From positions 1-64,000 of the forward strand of contig JAFYIE010000018.1 in NCBI GenBank assembly GCA_017538795.1: a stretch of 64,000 bases of DNA, given 5' to 3'. Origin of the DNA: Bacteroidales bacterium (lineage in GTDB: Bacteria > Bacteroidota > Bacteroidia > Bacteroidales > F082). Positions 40,710-49,698 of this stretch are shown here, in pieces. The notes below the pieces were generated by a model, which saw only the letters and a list, made by a program, of their open reading frames with translations, was not told where the DNA came from and did no database searches. The translations under genes and the position numbers were made by a program. Position 1 is the first letter of the stretch, and each line of letters starts with the position of its first letter.

Positions 40710-41078
40710 TTATTTCTTAATGGCTTCAGGAGCCACTTTCTGTGACGACATGTCGCACTTACCTGTGAAGATGGCACCGACCTCTATTAACAGCTGTTTT
40801 GTGTAAAGCTCGACTTCGAGGCGTGATGTCGACTTCAATGTTGTGAGCTCTTCAACTCTCATGGTTCCTTTGACGTTTCCAGAGACGTCGGAGCTGTTGC
40901 ATATGATATCGCCTTCGACTATGCCTTGCTGTCCGATAACGACTTTACCACTTGATTTTAAAGTTCCGATGATGGTTCCGTCGATACGGATATCGCCGGT
41001 TGCGTTGATTTCACCTTTAATTGTTGTTCCGTTGCCGATAAGATTGTTTCTTACGGGTGTTTCTTGATTTGAACTCAT
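40710..41078 (-). CDS. Bactofilin (polymer-forming cytoskeletal protein)
   Basis: From the Met at 41078 the ~122-residue protein is a bactofilin (DUF583). It has the right-handed beta-helix pattern of short glycine/valine turns (GTTIKGEINATGDIRIDGTIIGTLKSSG, VVIGQQGIVEGDIICNSSDVSGNVKG). Bactofilins polymerise without nucleotide and help organise envelope or cell shape. The upstream frame to 41120 would overlap sprE and is rejected. It is four bases downstream of the sprE-like gene, a linkage that suggests an envelope role. Confidence 0.9.
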   Translation of the reverse strand: MSSNQETPVRNNLIGNGTTIKGEINATGDIRIDGTIIGTLKSSGKVVIGQQGIVEGDIICNSSDVSGNVKGTMRVEELTTLKSTSRLEVELYTKQLLIEVGAIFTGKCDMSSQKVAPEAIKK

Positions 41079-41082
41079 AGTT

Positions 41083-43764
41083 TTATTTGTTGTATTGATA
41101 CCAAAAATCCAAATATTCATCCACGTTTTTCTCTTGGTAGAAGATAGGATAGTTGGATATTGAAATTATTATTACTTTATAATTTTCTTTGTCAATTCCG
41201 CCGAAGATATAATCGGTGAGGAACATTGCCGCCTGATAGTCGAGGGCTTTGTCGACGTTCTCAAACTTCTCGATGGTGATGAGAGCGTCTTCCTTGTTGA
41301 GCATCATGTTCTTGACCTTCAGCTGATCCATACGGAAGTTGTTCTTGTTGAAGTCGCCGATACGAACCTTGAGCGGGTTGATACGCACTTTCTTGTTGCA
41401 GATGACGAGGACGTAATACTCGTCGTTAGGCCTGAAGGTGTAAGGCGATTCTTTTTCCACGACTTGCTCTTCTTTCGGACGGGCACTCTCGATATTGAGG
41501 CCGAGGTTGTACATGTCGTTGGCTTTCAGAAGCACGTCTAAAGCGAATGGCTTGATGCTGCTTTCAGGATATTTCTTGATCAGACGCAATAATGAGTATG
41601 CCATTGAGTCGACAACCTCGACGTAACCCAACGAGACTGCGTTGAGGAACTCGAAACGTGGCATGTAAAGCGTGTCGTCGGCGAATTGCTGGCGTGCTTT
41701 CTTGACATTCATCATCACACGCTGATACTGACCGCTTTCGTAAGCCTCGAATGTCTTCGCATAAAGCTGTTCCGCCTCGGCTCCTTTTTCATGTTCTTTG
41801 ACGAAATAGTCAGGATCGAGGATGATTTTAGCCTGATTTGAGTCAGGATATTTCGTCAAGACAAGGTTCTTGTATTTATCGGAGTTGTCGGTCTCTTTAC
41901 GGATGCTGTGCATCTTATAGAGATAATACCAAGCGGAGACCTCGTTAGGGTTGTCAGGATAACGGTTGGAAAGCTCGGTGTATGCCTCGATTGAGCGCGG
42001 ATAGTCTTGCAAATCGCTATAATAGATGAAGCCTATATTGTTGAGCGCTTCAGCAATCTGTTGGTTAGCCTGGTCTTTCGCCTGTTGTGTGAAAGGAATC
42101 TGTTTCAGGTAATAACCTCTGTCGAGTGGGGTGTATTGTGTCGTGTCTTTGCTTATCTCGAGTCCTTGTAAATATTTCTCACGTTCCTCGTCGCTCATTT
42201 TGGCGAGTTCTTCCTCGGAAAGCATTTCGAGCTCTTCCTGCTCTTGCTGGACGAAGCTCTGTTTGTTGGAAATAAACCAATAGTCTTCGAGCATACGGTT
42301 GCCCCATTTGTTCTTGAAGTCGTTGGCGCCACGGTTTCTGGTGATGTTGTTGTAGAAATACCAGTTGCCGTCGTTGGTGGTGGCGTTCATGTCTTCAGGT
42401 TTCTCGTTGCCGCCGTTCAAAGCTATCTGTTTTTCAATCTCACGCTGCTCTTCAAGACGTTTCTGTTCTTCCTTGTATTCTTCTATGATCTGGTCGATGA
42501 TGGCGTTACGGTGAATCGAGTCCATGTCGGCGAGGCGAAGCAAGCTGTCCTGTGTCTTGTAAACTGTCAAATTGCTGACAAGGTCGGTGAGCATGACAGA
42601 GAGGTTGAGCAAGCTGTCGTAGCCGGGATAGTTGCGATCCATCGTCATGACGGCTGTGTCGAAGTAAGCCTGGCTTAGGATGTAATCGCTGTTGTCGAAC
42701 AAGATATTGGCCACGTCGAGCGACGACTTGATCTTCTGCATGTTGTTGTTAGTGCTTGTCGCCACTGATTTTCTGAGATATTTCACCCCATCTTTCTCGT
42801 TGTTGTTGTCCAATGCGACGTCGGCCATGGCGTAGTAGATGCGGTCTTTGTATTCGGTGTTTTTGACATCCTTAAGCATCCTCTTCAACATCCTCATTAT
42901 GGTTGTCGTGTCGGCGTCGTAGCATCTCGCGAGGTTCATTTTTGCTTCGAAAGTTATCTCGTATGAAGCATGTTTTCTGATCACGTTTTTGAATTGTTCG
43001 GTGGCGCGAGGCTTGTCGTTCTGATGGTCGTAAATCTGACCGAGGATGAACATGGCGCGAGTCTTGTTGTATTTTCCTTTCGCTGTCAGAAGGGCGCTGC
43101 GAAGATATTTCACCGCTTCGTCTTCTCTTCCGGTGGCGATATAGAAATCGGCGTACACCAAGTCGATGTTTGAACGCACATAACGCGGTATTTTCTCGTT
43201 TTCCTTGTCGCTTGCCACGAGAATCGACTGCAACATGGCTTCGGCTTTCTCGTATTGTTTTGTCGCGATGTAAGTCTTTGCTAACCAGAGTGTTGCGGTA
43301 TGTCTGTCGGGACTTGTGCGATATTGTGTTGCCACATAGTCGAAGATACGACGTGCCGGGACATAGTCTTGCTTATAAAACTGCGCTTTTCCCATGTCGA
43401 TAAAGGCGTCGTCGATCCATCTGACATATTCTTTATTGTTGAAGCGCATGGAGTGTCTTTGGACGCAGATAGCGTCTTTTTCTATTGTGCGGTCCATGTT
43501 CTGGTAAAGGCCCAAAGCGTCTTGTTTTGTGCCGTAATTGAACACCGGCAACGTCTTGGTATAGTCGTCTTTTACCGTTTCCTGGAGTGTTTTTTCGCCT
43601 TCTTTCAAGCTTTGGTTGCCGTTCCACCACACGTTATAATGGCTTGTCATGTTGTGCCAGAAGCGTCTGTTCCATTTGTTCTTTTTTGTTGAACAAGAAG
43701 CTAACACTATGATTGTCAATAAGATGGCTGATATTTCTAATATCTTGTTAAATCTTACCTTCAT
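41083..43764 (-). CDS. SprE/PorW-type TPR lipoprotein of the type IX secretion system
   Basis: The 893-residue protein starts with a lipoprotein signal (ILEISAILLTIIVLASCSTKKN) followed by KWNRRFWHNMTSHYNVWWNGNQSL, the N-terminal signature of SprE/PorW. Many tetratricopeptide repeats follow (YRTSPDRHTATLWLAKTYIA, YADFYIATGREDEAVKYLRS and others), with a C-terminal domain. PorW/SprE is an outer-membrane-linked component needed for T9SS secretion and gliding. The Met at 43764 is preceded by AGGA and gives the proper signal peptide. It is separated from the gldKLMN cluster but serves the same machine. Downstream come bactofilin and folE. Confidence 0.88.
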   Translation of the reverse strand: MKVRFNKILEISAILLTIIVLASCSTKKNKWNRRFWHNMTSHYNVWWNGNQSLKEGEKTLQETVKDDYTKTLPVFNYGTKQDALGLYQNMDRTIEKDAICVQRHSMRFNNKEYVRWIDDAFIDMGKAQFYKQDYVPARRIFDYVATQYRTSPDRHTATLWLAKTYIATKQYEKAEAMLQSILVASDKENEKIPRYVRSNIDLVYADFYIATGREDEAVKYLRSALLTAKGKYNKTRAMFILGQIYDHQNDKPRATEQFKNVIRKHASYEITFEAKMNLARCYDADTTTIMRMLKRMLKDVKNTEYKDRIYYAMADVALDNNNEKDGVKYLRKSVATSTNNNMQKIKSSLDVANILFDNSDYILSQAYFDTAVMTMDRNYPGYDSLLNLSVMLTDLVSNLTVYKTQDSLLRLADMDSIHRNAIIDQIIEEYKEEQKRLEEQREIEKQIALNGGNEKPEDMNATTNDGNWYFYNNITRNRGANDFKNKWGNRMLEDYWFISNKQSFVQQEQEELEMLSEEELAKMSDEEREKYLQGLEISKDTTQYTPLDRGYYLKQIPFTQQAKDQANQQIAEALNNIGFIYYSDLQDYPRSIEAYTELSNRYPDNPNEVSAWYYLYKMHSIRKETDNSDKYKNLVLTKYPDSNQAKIILDPDYFVKEHEKGAEAEQLYAKTFEAYESGQYQRVMMNVKKARQQFADDTLYMPRFEFLNAVSLGYVEVVDSMAYSLLRLIKKYPESSIKPFALDVLLKANDMYNLGLNIESARPKEEQVVEKESPYTFRPNDEYYVLVICNKKVRINPLKVRIGDFNKNNFRMDQLKVKNMMLNKEDALITIEKFENVDKALDYQAAMFLTDYIFGGIDKENYKVIIISISNYPIFYQEKNVDEYLDFWYQYNK

Positions 43765-43940
43765 TCCTATTTTCTTAAAATAACTAAAAAACATTCAGTT
43801 TATTTTCTGCATATTATCCGAAACTGCAAAAATAACAAATTCGTCGGTACGTTTGCCCTTTTTTTAAAAAAATATAAATATGTAGTATGATTTGAGAAAT
43901 TCTTTGTAATTTTACAAGCTGAATAAAAGGCTATTTTTTG

Positions 43941-45638
43941 ATGGAAAATTTTATTGTATCGGCACGAAAATACAGGCCTTCGACCTTTGATAGCGTCGTG
44001 GGTCAGCATGCCATCACGTCGACGTTGCAGAACGCTATACGTAACAACACTTTGGCGCAGGCGTTTTTGTTCTGCGGACCGCGTGGCGTGGGCAAGACCA
44101 CATGCGCCCGTATCATGGCGAAGACTATCAACTGCCTGCATCCGACGGAAGACATGGAGGCATGCAACGAATGCGAGTCGTGTGTGAGTTTCAACAACAA
44201 CGCCTCGTTCAACATTTTTGAACTTGACGCTGCTTCCAACAGCGGTGTCGACGACATCCGCGCCCTCATCGACCAGGTTCGTATACCTCCGCAGATTGGC
44301 AAGTACAAGGTGTACATCATAGACGAGGTTCATATGTTGTCGGGCGCGGCGTTCAACGCGTTTTTGAAGACACTCGAAGAACCGCCGGCGTATGCTAAAT
44401 TCATACTTGCCACAACGGAGAAACATAAGATTCTGCCGACAATCCTCTCGAGATGCCAGATTTTCGACTTCAAGCGCATCACCGTCGAGGATATCACGAA
44501 ACATCTGCAAAAAATAGCCGCTAAAGAAGGTGTCAACGCCGAAGAAGAGGCGCTCAACATCATCGCGCAGAAAGCCGACGGCGCCCTCCGTGACGCGCTC
44601 TCGATCTTCGACCAGATGGTGAGCTTCTCGGGCAATAACATCACTTATAAAGATGTCATCGCCAACCTCAACGTTCTCGACTACGAATATTATTTCGGGA
44701 TGGTGGAGAACATCCTCGCGGGCGACATCAACTCGATGCTCCTGCTTATCAACGAGGTGGTTAACAAGGGCTTCGATCCGCAAAACTTCATCCAGGGCAT
44801 GGCGAGCCACCTGCGCAACCTGCTTCTTGGCAAGGATCAGCGCGTTATCGGTTTGATGGAGGTGAGCAACCAACTCAAGGAACGTTACGCGAAACAGGCT
44901 GAGCGTTGCGACACGGCGTTCCTGTTGAAAGCCCTCGATATTGCGAATGAATGCGACATCAATTTCAGAAGTGCGAATAACAAGAGATTGCATTTGGAAG
45001 TGGCGCTGATGAAGATGGTGCCGACGCAGCAGCAACAAGTGAGTTCTCCGAGTTCTCGGATTGAGGGGCAGTCTCAACCGAAGTCGGTACAACCTAAACC
45101 ACAGATGATTTTTCAGAGTGCTATGAGAACTCAAAGTGTGGAGCAACCACAACAGCCTCAGCCTACGCAACCTCAACCTCAGCCAGTCCAGCGAGTGAAA
45201 CGAGCTGGAACGATTTCCATTTTGGATGAAGAACCCAAAAAGAAAGAAGAAGATGCCCCTGCTGAAGTGAAAAACAACCCTTTTACGCAGGAGATGCTGG
45301 TCGGAGCGTGGACGAAATTCGTTGAGACAAATAAAAACACGTCACCGAACTTCGTGGCCGGCATCGGGAAATATCAACCTACGCTGAATGAAAATAACGA
45401 GATTCATTATCAGGTGGATAACATGTTGGTTGTCAAGGATATAAACAACATGGGAAAGCTACGCGATTATCTGTCGAAGGAGCTCAACAACAACCAGTTC
45501 ACTCTGGTGCATCATATCGTGGAGAAGCCCAAAGACGACATCGCGTACACCGACCGTAGCCGTTTCGAGAAGATGGCTGAGATGAATCCAAATGTGTTAA
45601 CTTTAAAAAAAGGTCTCGGACTTAATATCGATATATGA
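43941..45638 (+). CDS. dnaX: DNA polymerase III subunit gamma/tau
   Basis: The 565-residue protein is DnaX: RKYRPSTFDSVVGQHAI, Walker A GPRGVGKTTCARIMAK, the zinc-binding cysteines (CNECESC), DEVHMLSGAAFNAFLKTLEEPP and the sensor ATTEKHKILPTILSRC. Domain III follows, then a proline/glutamine-rich linker and a C-terminal tau-like segment. It loads the beta clamp and links polymerases at the fork. The start at ATG 43941 is preferred to the TTG at 43938. No slippery A-run for a gamma frameshift was noticed. It overlaps the acyltransferase gene by four bases. Confidence 0.95.
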   Translation: MENFIVSARKYRPSTFDSVVGQHAITSTLQNAIRNNTLAQAFLFCGPRGVGKTTCARIMAKTINCLHPTEDMEACNECESCVSFNNNASFNIFELDAASNSGVDDIRALIDQVRIPPQIGKYKVYIIDEVHMLSGAAFNAFLKTLEEPPAYAKFILATTEKHKILPTILSRCQIFDFKRITVEDITKHLQKIAAKEGVNAEEEALNIIAQKADGALRDALSIFDQMVSFSGNNITYKDVIANLNVLDYEYYFGMVENILAGDINSMLLLINEVVNKGFDPQNFIQGMASHLRNLLLGKDQRVIGLMEVSNQLKERYAKQAERCDTAFLLKALDIANECDINFRSANNKRLHLEVALMKMVPTQQQQVSSPSSRIEGQSQPKSVQPKPQMIFQSAMRTQSVEQPQQPQPTQPQPQPVQRVKRAGTISILDEEPKKKEEDAPAEVKNNPFTQEMLVGAWTKFVETNKNTSPNFVAGIGKYQPTLNENNEIHYQVDNMLVVKDINNMGKLRDYLSKELNNNQFTLVHHIVEKPKDDIAYTDRSRFEKMAEMNPNVLTLKKGLGLNIDI

Positions 45639-46189
45639 GTTTTAGAAAATGGTTTGGTCGTAAATACCTGAAAATGAGAGGTTTTACCTTCGTCGGCGAG
45701 TTCCCGGAAGGCGTGAAAAAAAGTATAATAATCTCCGCTCCTCACACATGTATGGAGGACTTCGTGATAGGCCGCTGCTTCTTCTGGATGCAAGGCCGTT
45801 CGGTGAAATTCCTGATAAAAAAAGAGTTCTTCAAGCCAGTCCTCGGCTGGATTTTAAGAAAAATCGGCGGGATACCTGTCGACAGAAGCAAAGGCAACAA
45901 TATGGTCGTCAAGACAGCTGCCGTTTTCAGACAGTATGACGAGCTGAACATCGTGATTACGCCAGAAGGCACCCGCAAACGTGTCGAGAAATGGAAACGC
46001 GGTTTTTACTACATCGCGGAGCTGGCGCAAGTGCCTGTGGTTCTTGGATTTATAGATTTTAAAACCAAGAGATGCGGCTACGGCCCTTCGTTCATCCCTT
46101 CGGGAGATTTTGACAAAGACTGGCATATTTTGGAGGATTTTTATCGCGGAATGCAAGGAAAAGTGCCGGGAAACTTCAGTTTGGAATAA
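45635..46189 (+). CDS. Small 1-acyl-glycerol-3-phosphate acyltransferase-like protein
   Basis: The 184-residue protein has the PlsC acyltransferase motifs: H-x4-D (SAPHTCMEDF), a middle GGIPVDRSK and TPEGTRKRVEKWKRGFYYIA. It probably acylates lysophosphatidate or a related glycerol lipid at the membrane. It is shorter than classical PlsC (about 240), as is common for this Bacteroidota branch. Translation is likely coupled to dnaX through a four-base overlap. An M23 peptidase gene follows after 12 bases. Confidence 0.88.
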   Translation: MSFRKWFGRKYLKMRGFTFVGEFPEGVKKSIIISAPHTCMEDFVIGRCFFWMQGRSVKFLIKKEFFKPVLGWILRKIGGIPVDRSKGNNMVVKTAAVFRQYDELNIVITPEGTRKRVEKWKRGFYYIAELAQVPVVLGFIDFKTKRCGYGPSFIPSGDFDKDWHILEDFYRGMQGKVPGNFSLE

Positions 46190-46201
46190 TTTGAGAAATA
46201 G

Positions 46202-47077
46202 ATGAAAAAAAGTTGGTTTAAAGAGTTCAAGAGCAAGTTTAAAGTCGTCATCATACATCCTGAGACGTATGAGGAAAAAGGCGGTTTTAACATGAGTAAG
46301 ATGAGGCTTACATCGTGGATTGTGCTGTATTCCTTGATACTCGTCGTGATAACTACCTGCTTGATATTTTTTACCTCTTTGCGTGAGTTGATACCCGGAT
46401 ATACCGACGTCACCCTTGGCCGCCGCATTTACAATATGGAACAACGCGCCGATTCGCTCGAGATGGTGTTTCGTCATGAGGATTTGTATATAGAAAACCT
46501 CAAACGAATCATCAACGACGAGGATATGAGCGACGACAGCATCAAGGCGATGAAACATATTAATATAGGTAAGCCAAATGTCGCGAAAAACAGCATGATG
46601 AGGTCGGAGCAGGACAGCATTTTCAGAGTGCAGTTTGAGGCTGAGACGCAATACAATATTTTCGGTTCGCAGTTTATAAACACCGCCGACAACTCGAATA
46701 TGCCGACGTTTTTCGTTCCCATCAACGGCTTGGTGACGAATCATTTCAATGGCAACAACAAGCATTTCGGCGTTGATGTGGTGGCTAACACCGACGCGGT
46801 CATCAAAGCCACTGCCGACGGCACTGTCATCTTTTCCGACTGGAGCGTGGAAGGTGGCTATGTCATTGGTATTCAGCATAATAAAGATATTATCTCCATC
46901 TACAAACATAACGCCGCGATTCTTTGTAATGAAGGCGATATGGTGAAGGCTGGCGACGCCATCGCTATAGTTGGAGGGGGCGGAAGCACGTCGACAGGAC
47001 CGCATCTGCACTTCGAACTCTGGTTCAAAGGCAGGGCACTAAATCCAGAAGATTATATTTCTTTTGAAGGAAAATGA
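46202..47077 (+). CDS. Membrane-anchored M23 family metallopeptidase
   Basis: The 291-residue protein has a cytoplasmic N-terminus, one membrane helix (WIVLYSLILVVITTCLIFF), a coiled-coil region and a C-terminal peptidase M23/LytM domain. The zinc ligands are present in KHFGVDVV and in GPHLHFELW, and YKHN carries the active-site histidine. It probably trims peptidoglycan cross-links or activates another hydrolase. It follows the acyltransferase gene in a dnaX-plsC-like-M23-rseP run of same-strand genes. Confidence 0.92.
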   Translation: MKKSWFKEFKSKFKVVIIHPETYEEKGGFNMSKMRLTSWIVLYSLILVVITTCLIFFTSLRELIPGYTDVTLGRRIYNMEQRADSLEMVFRHEDLYIENLKRIINDEDMSDDSIKAMKHINIGKPNVAKNSMMRSEQDSIFRVQFEAETQYNIFGSQFINTADNSNMPTFFVPINGLVTNHFNGNNKHFGVDVVANTDAVIKATADGTVIFSDWSVEGGYVIGIQHNKDIISIYKHNAAILCNEGDMVKAGDAIAIVGGGGSTSTGPHLHFELWFKGRALNPEDYISFEGK

Positions 47078-47131
47078 TTTTTCAATGATGTTTTTCATTA
47101 TCTTTGCAGCTTAAAAATTTATCAACAGAAA

Positions 47132-48601
47132 ATGATAGTTTTAATAAAGGTCATACAACTCATATTATCTCTCGCAATCCTCGTGATTATCCACGAATTC
47201 GGGCATTTCATAGCATCGAAGATATTCGGGGTGAGGGTTGAGAAGTTCTATATGTTTTTCGACTGGAAATTCTCGATTTTCAGATGTAAAAAAGTAAATG
47301 GGAGGTGGCGTTTTAAATTTTTCTGCAAAAATGAGCCGGAAAAATACATCACTCACGAGAAAATCGACCCGATTACAAATAAAAAAGATTACGAATACGA
47401 GAAAATCGACATCAATACTTTGCCGGAAGACGACTGGCGCAGGGCTGAAGACAGCACCGAGTTCGGTCTCGGATGGGTGCCGCTTGGCGGTTATTGCAAG
47501 ATAGCGGGCATGATTGACGAGTCGATGGACCAGGCGCAGATGGCGCAGGAGCCGCAGCCGTGGGAGTTCCGCGTCAAACCGGCATGGCAGCGTCTTATCA
47601 TCATGGTGGGCGGCGTGTGCATGAACGTGCTGCTCGCCTTCCTGATTTATATCGGACTCATCGCAAGCTACGGCGAACAATATATCTCGACGGCTGAAGT
47701 CAACAAATACGGCATAACCGTCGACAGCCTGGGCTACAACCTCGGCCTTCGCGACGGCGACAAAATCATTACTATAGACGGTAATTATATCGAAAACTTC
47801 AGCGAGATACCGATGTTTCTGGTTCTTGAGAAACCACAATATATCGAAGTCGAGCGCGAAGGTGAGAACATGAAGGTCGTGCTTCCTGAAGACGCCGTGA
47901 GCCAGATAATAAAAAGTCGTTCGGTGTTTATCAATATGCGGATGCCTTTCGTGGTGGGCGGATTTTCTAACGGCTCGCCTGCAGAGAGGGCAGGATTGAA
48001 AGAAAACGACCGAATTATCGGCATCAACGAGGTGGAGACGCCTTATTTTCAGGATTTCAAGAAAGCTATCGTCGACTACAGAGATCAGGATGTTGATTTG
48101 AAACTTGTGCGTGATGCCGACACTGTCACTATGATGGTGCGTGTGGCAGGCGACGCCACAATTGGCGTTTACGCTGCGCAGATGTTGCAGGTCTCGACAA
48201 AAGAATACACCTTCTGGCAGTCTATCCCGAGAGGTTTTGTGATGACAGGCAAGGAGTTGGGTGACTACTGGAAACAGCTGAAACTCATTTTCACGCCAAG
48301 CACCGGCGCATACGAAAGCCTCGGCGGTTTCATCACCATCGGAAGCATCTTCCCTGAGACATTCATCTGGGAGAGGTTCTGGCGGATGACGGCGTTCCTG
48401 TCGATTATTCTCGCGGTGATGAACATCATCCCTATACCTGGTCTCGATGGCGGACATGTGCTCTTCCTTCTTTGGGAGGTGGTGACACGCCGCAAGCCAA
48501 GCGACAAATTCCTCGAAAGAGCTACAACAATAGGGTTTATATTCCTGCTGATTCTTGTTATTTACGCGAATGGCAACGATATAATAAGGCTCTTCAGGTG
48601 A
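47132..48601 (+). CDS. rseP: Site-2 protease RseP-like zinc metalloprotease
   Basis: The 489-residue protein is a site-2 protease: HEFGH in the first membrane helix, a Bacteroidota-type cytosolic insertion with VNGRWRFKFFCKNEPEK, and the GWVPLGGYCKIAGM motif. PDZ-like regions follow (LGLRDGDKIITIDGNYIE and AGLKENDRIIGINEVE), and the motif NIIPIPGLDGGHVLF contains the third zinc ligand. It cleaves membrane-bound anti-sigma factors or signal remnants. It is 54 bases downstream of the M23 gene with its own AT-rich leader. Confidence 0.94.
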   Translation: MIVLIKVIQLILSLAILVIIHEFGHFIASKIFGVRVEKFYMFFDWKFSIFRCKKVNGRWRFKFFCKNEPEKYITHEKIDPITNKKDYEYEKIDINTLPEDDWRRAEDSTEFGLGWVPLGGYCKIAGMIDESMDQAQMAQEPQPWEFRVKPAWQRLIIMVGGVCMNVLLAFLIYIGLIASYGEQYISTAEVNKYGITVDSLGYNLGLRDGDKIITIDGNYIENFSEIPMFLVLEKPQYIEVEREGENMKVVLPEDAVSQIIKSRSVFINMRMPFVVGGFSNGSPAERAGLKENDRIIGINEVETPYFQDFKKAIVDYRDQDVDLKLVRDADTVTMMVRVAGDATIGVYAAQMLQVSTKEYTFWQSIPRGFVMTGKELGDYWKQLKLIFTPSTGAYESLGGFITIGSIFPETFIWERFWRMTAFLSIILAVMNIIPIPGLDGGHVLFLLWEVVTRRKPSDKFLERATTIGFIFLLILVIYANGNDIIRLFR

Positions 48602-48670
48602 CATATTAATTAATAAGGTGTTGAAAACCTGTTGAAAACTTTTAAAGTTAAACAATAAAATAAAAAAAAC

Positions 48671-48692
48671 GACGTTTTGGATTTTAACGTCA
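48671..48692 (+). other. Hairpin in the porP leader
   Basis: GACGTT and AACGTC close a 9-10-base loop directly upstream of the GTG start of the porP-like gene. No T-run follows, so it is more likely a leader structure than a terminator. Function is not known. Confidence 0.35.
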
Positions 48693-48702
48693 TTGTAAAA
48701 AG

Positions 48703-49662
48703 GTGAAAGTTATAAGAAAAATATTGGTTTTGGTGGTTGCTTTGATGGCAATGGGCACGGTTTGTGCACAGCAGGCACCTATTTTTACCAACTACAGCAA
48801 TTCTTATGCGGTGATAAATCCTGGTTACTACGGAATGAGTGAGGGCGTGAACACTATGGGTATCTATCGTAACCAGTGGTCAGGTTTCACCGATGGCGTT
48901 ACAGGCAAAGTCGTGTCACCGACCACATTCCTTGTTTCCGCCGATATGCCTGTCAAGGTGTTGGGCGGCGGCGTCGGATTGTCGTTGATGAGAGACCAGA
49001 TCGCATTGGAAAGCAACGTCAACGTGAACCTTGGTTATTCTTATCATCTCGACCTTGGATCAGGAACGATGGGTATCGGTATGGCGTTTAACTTAACCAA
49101 CAGAAAAGTCGACTTTTCAAACGCGCATCCGTTGAATGAAAATGACCCGGTTATCCCTACAAGCGAGCAAAGCGACATGCTTGTCGATTTTAATTTAGGT
49201 GTGTTTTATGAAGTTCCCGAGACGTTTTATGTGGCGTTTTCAACGACGAGTTTGATGGAATCAAAAGGTAGAGCGTTGGAAGGAAAGTCGGCTACAAGCG
49301 CGAGTTTTGTGGGCGACAGAACGTTTTATATCGCAGCCGGATATGAGTATCAGTTTATGAATCCGTTGTTTAAGTTAAACCCTTCGATGATCATTATGAG
49401 TGATATCGCGTCGACACAATTTAACTTAAGTTCTCGTCTCTGGTACAATAATAAGTTTAGTTTCGGCGTTAACTACAGACATGAGGAGTCAATAGGTTTG
49501 TTGGCTGGATTTGTAGTGAGAGGAGTGCAAATTAATTATGCGTACGATATTAACATAATGGGATTGAATATTCCTGGTTCACACGAGGTATCTGTAAGTT
49601 ATAACTTCAAGTTGGATCTGGAGAAATCGCCACGTATCTATCGTAGCATCAGATACTTGTAG
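48703..49662 (+). CDS. PorP/SprF-type outer-membrane protein
   Basis: The 319-residue protein has a signal peptide (VIRKILVLVVALMAMGTVCAQQ) and the PorP/SprF beta-barrel sequence (FTNYSNSYAVINPGYYGMSEGVNTMGIYRNQWSGF, ending EVSVSYNFKLDLEK). It starts with GTG at 48703, preceded by an AGG. In the type IX secretion system PorP acts with PorK/N at the outer membrane and helps anchor adhesins. It heads the porP-gldKLMN cluster, whose intergenic gaps are small, so one transcript is likely. Confidence 0.9.
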   Translation: MKVIRKILVLVVALMAMGTVCAQQAPIFTNYSNSYAVINPGYYGMSEGVNTMGIYRNQWSGFTDGVTGKVVSPTTFLVSADMPVKVLGGGVGLSLMRDQIALESNVNVNLGYSYHLDLGSGTMGIGMAFNLTNRKVDFSNAHPLNENDPVIPTSEQSDMLVDFNLGVFYEVPETFYVAFSTTSLMESKGRALEGKSATSASFVGDRTFYIAAGYEYQFMNPLFKLNPSMIIMSDIASTQFNLSSRLWYNNKFSFGVNYRHEESIGLLAGFVVRGVQINYAYDINIMGLNIPGSHEVSVSYNFKLDLEKSPRIYRSIRYL

Positions 49663-49698
49663 AAATCAAAAAAAATAAATAAAAATAACGACTATAAA

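Noticed and set aside
43800-45176. 458-codon leftward frame opposite dnaX
   Set aside because: It runs antisense to a clear dnaX gene, is Arg/Leu/His-rich and has no domain; it is a shadow of dnaX codon usage.
45854-47011. 385-codon leftward frame opposite the acyltransferase and M23 peptidase genes
   Set aside because: Spans two real genes on the other strand and has no motif.
47165-48655. 496-codon leftward frame opposite rseP
   Set aside because: Antisense shadow of rseP; His/Arg-rich and without motifs.
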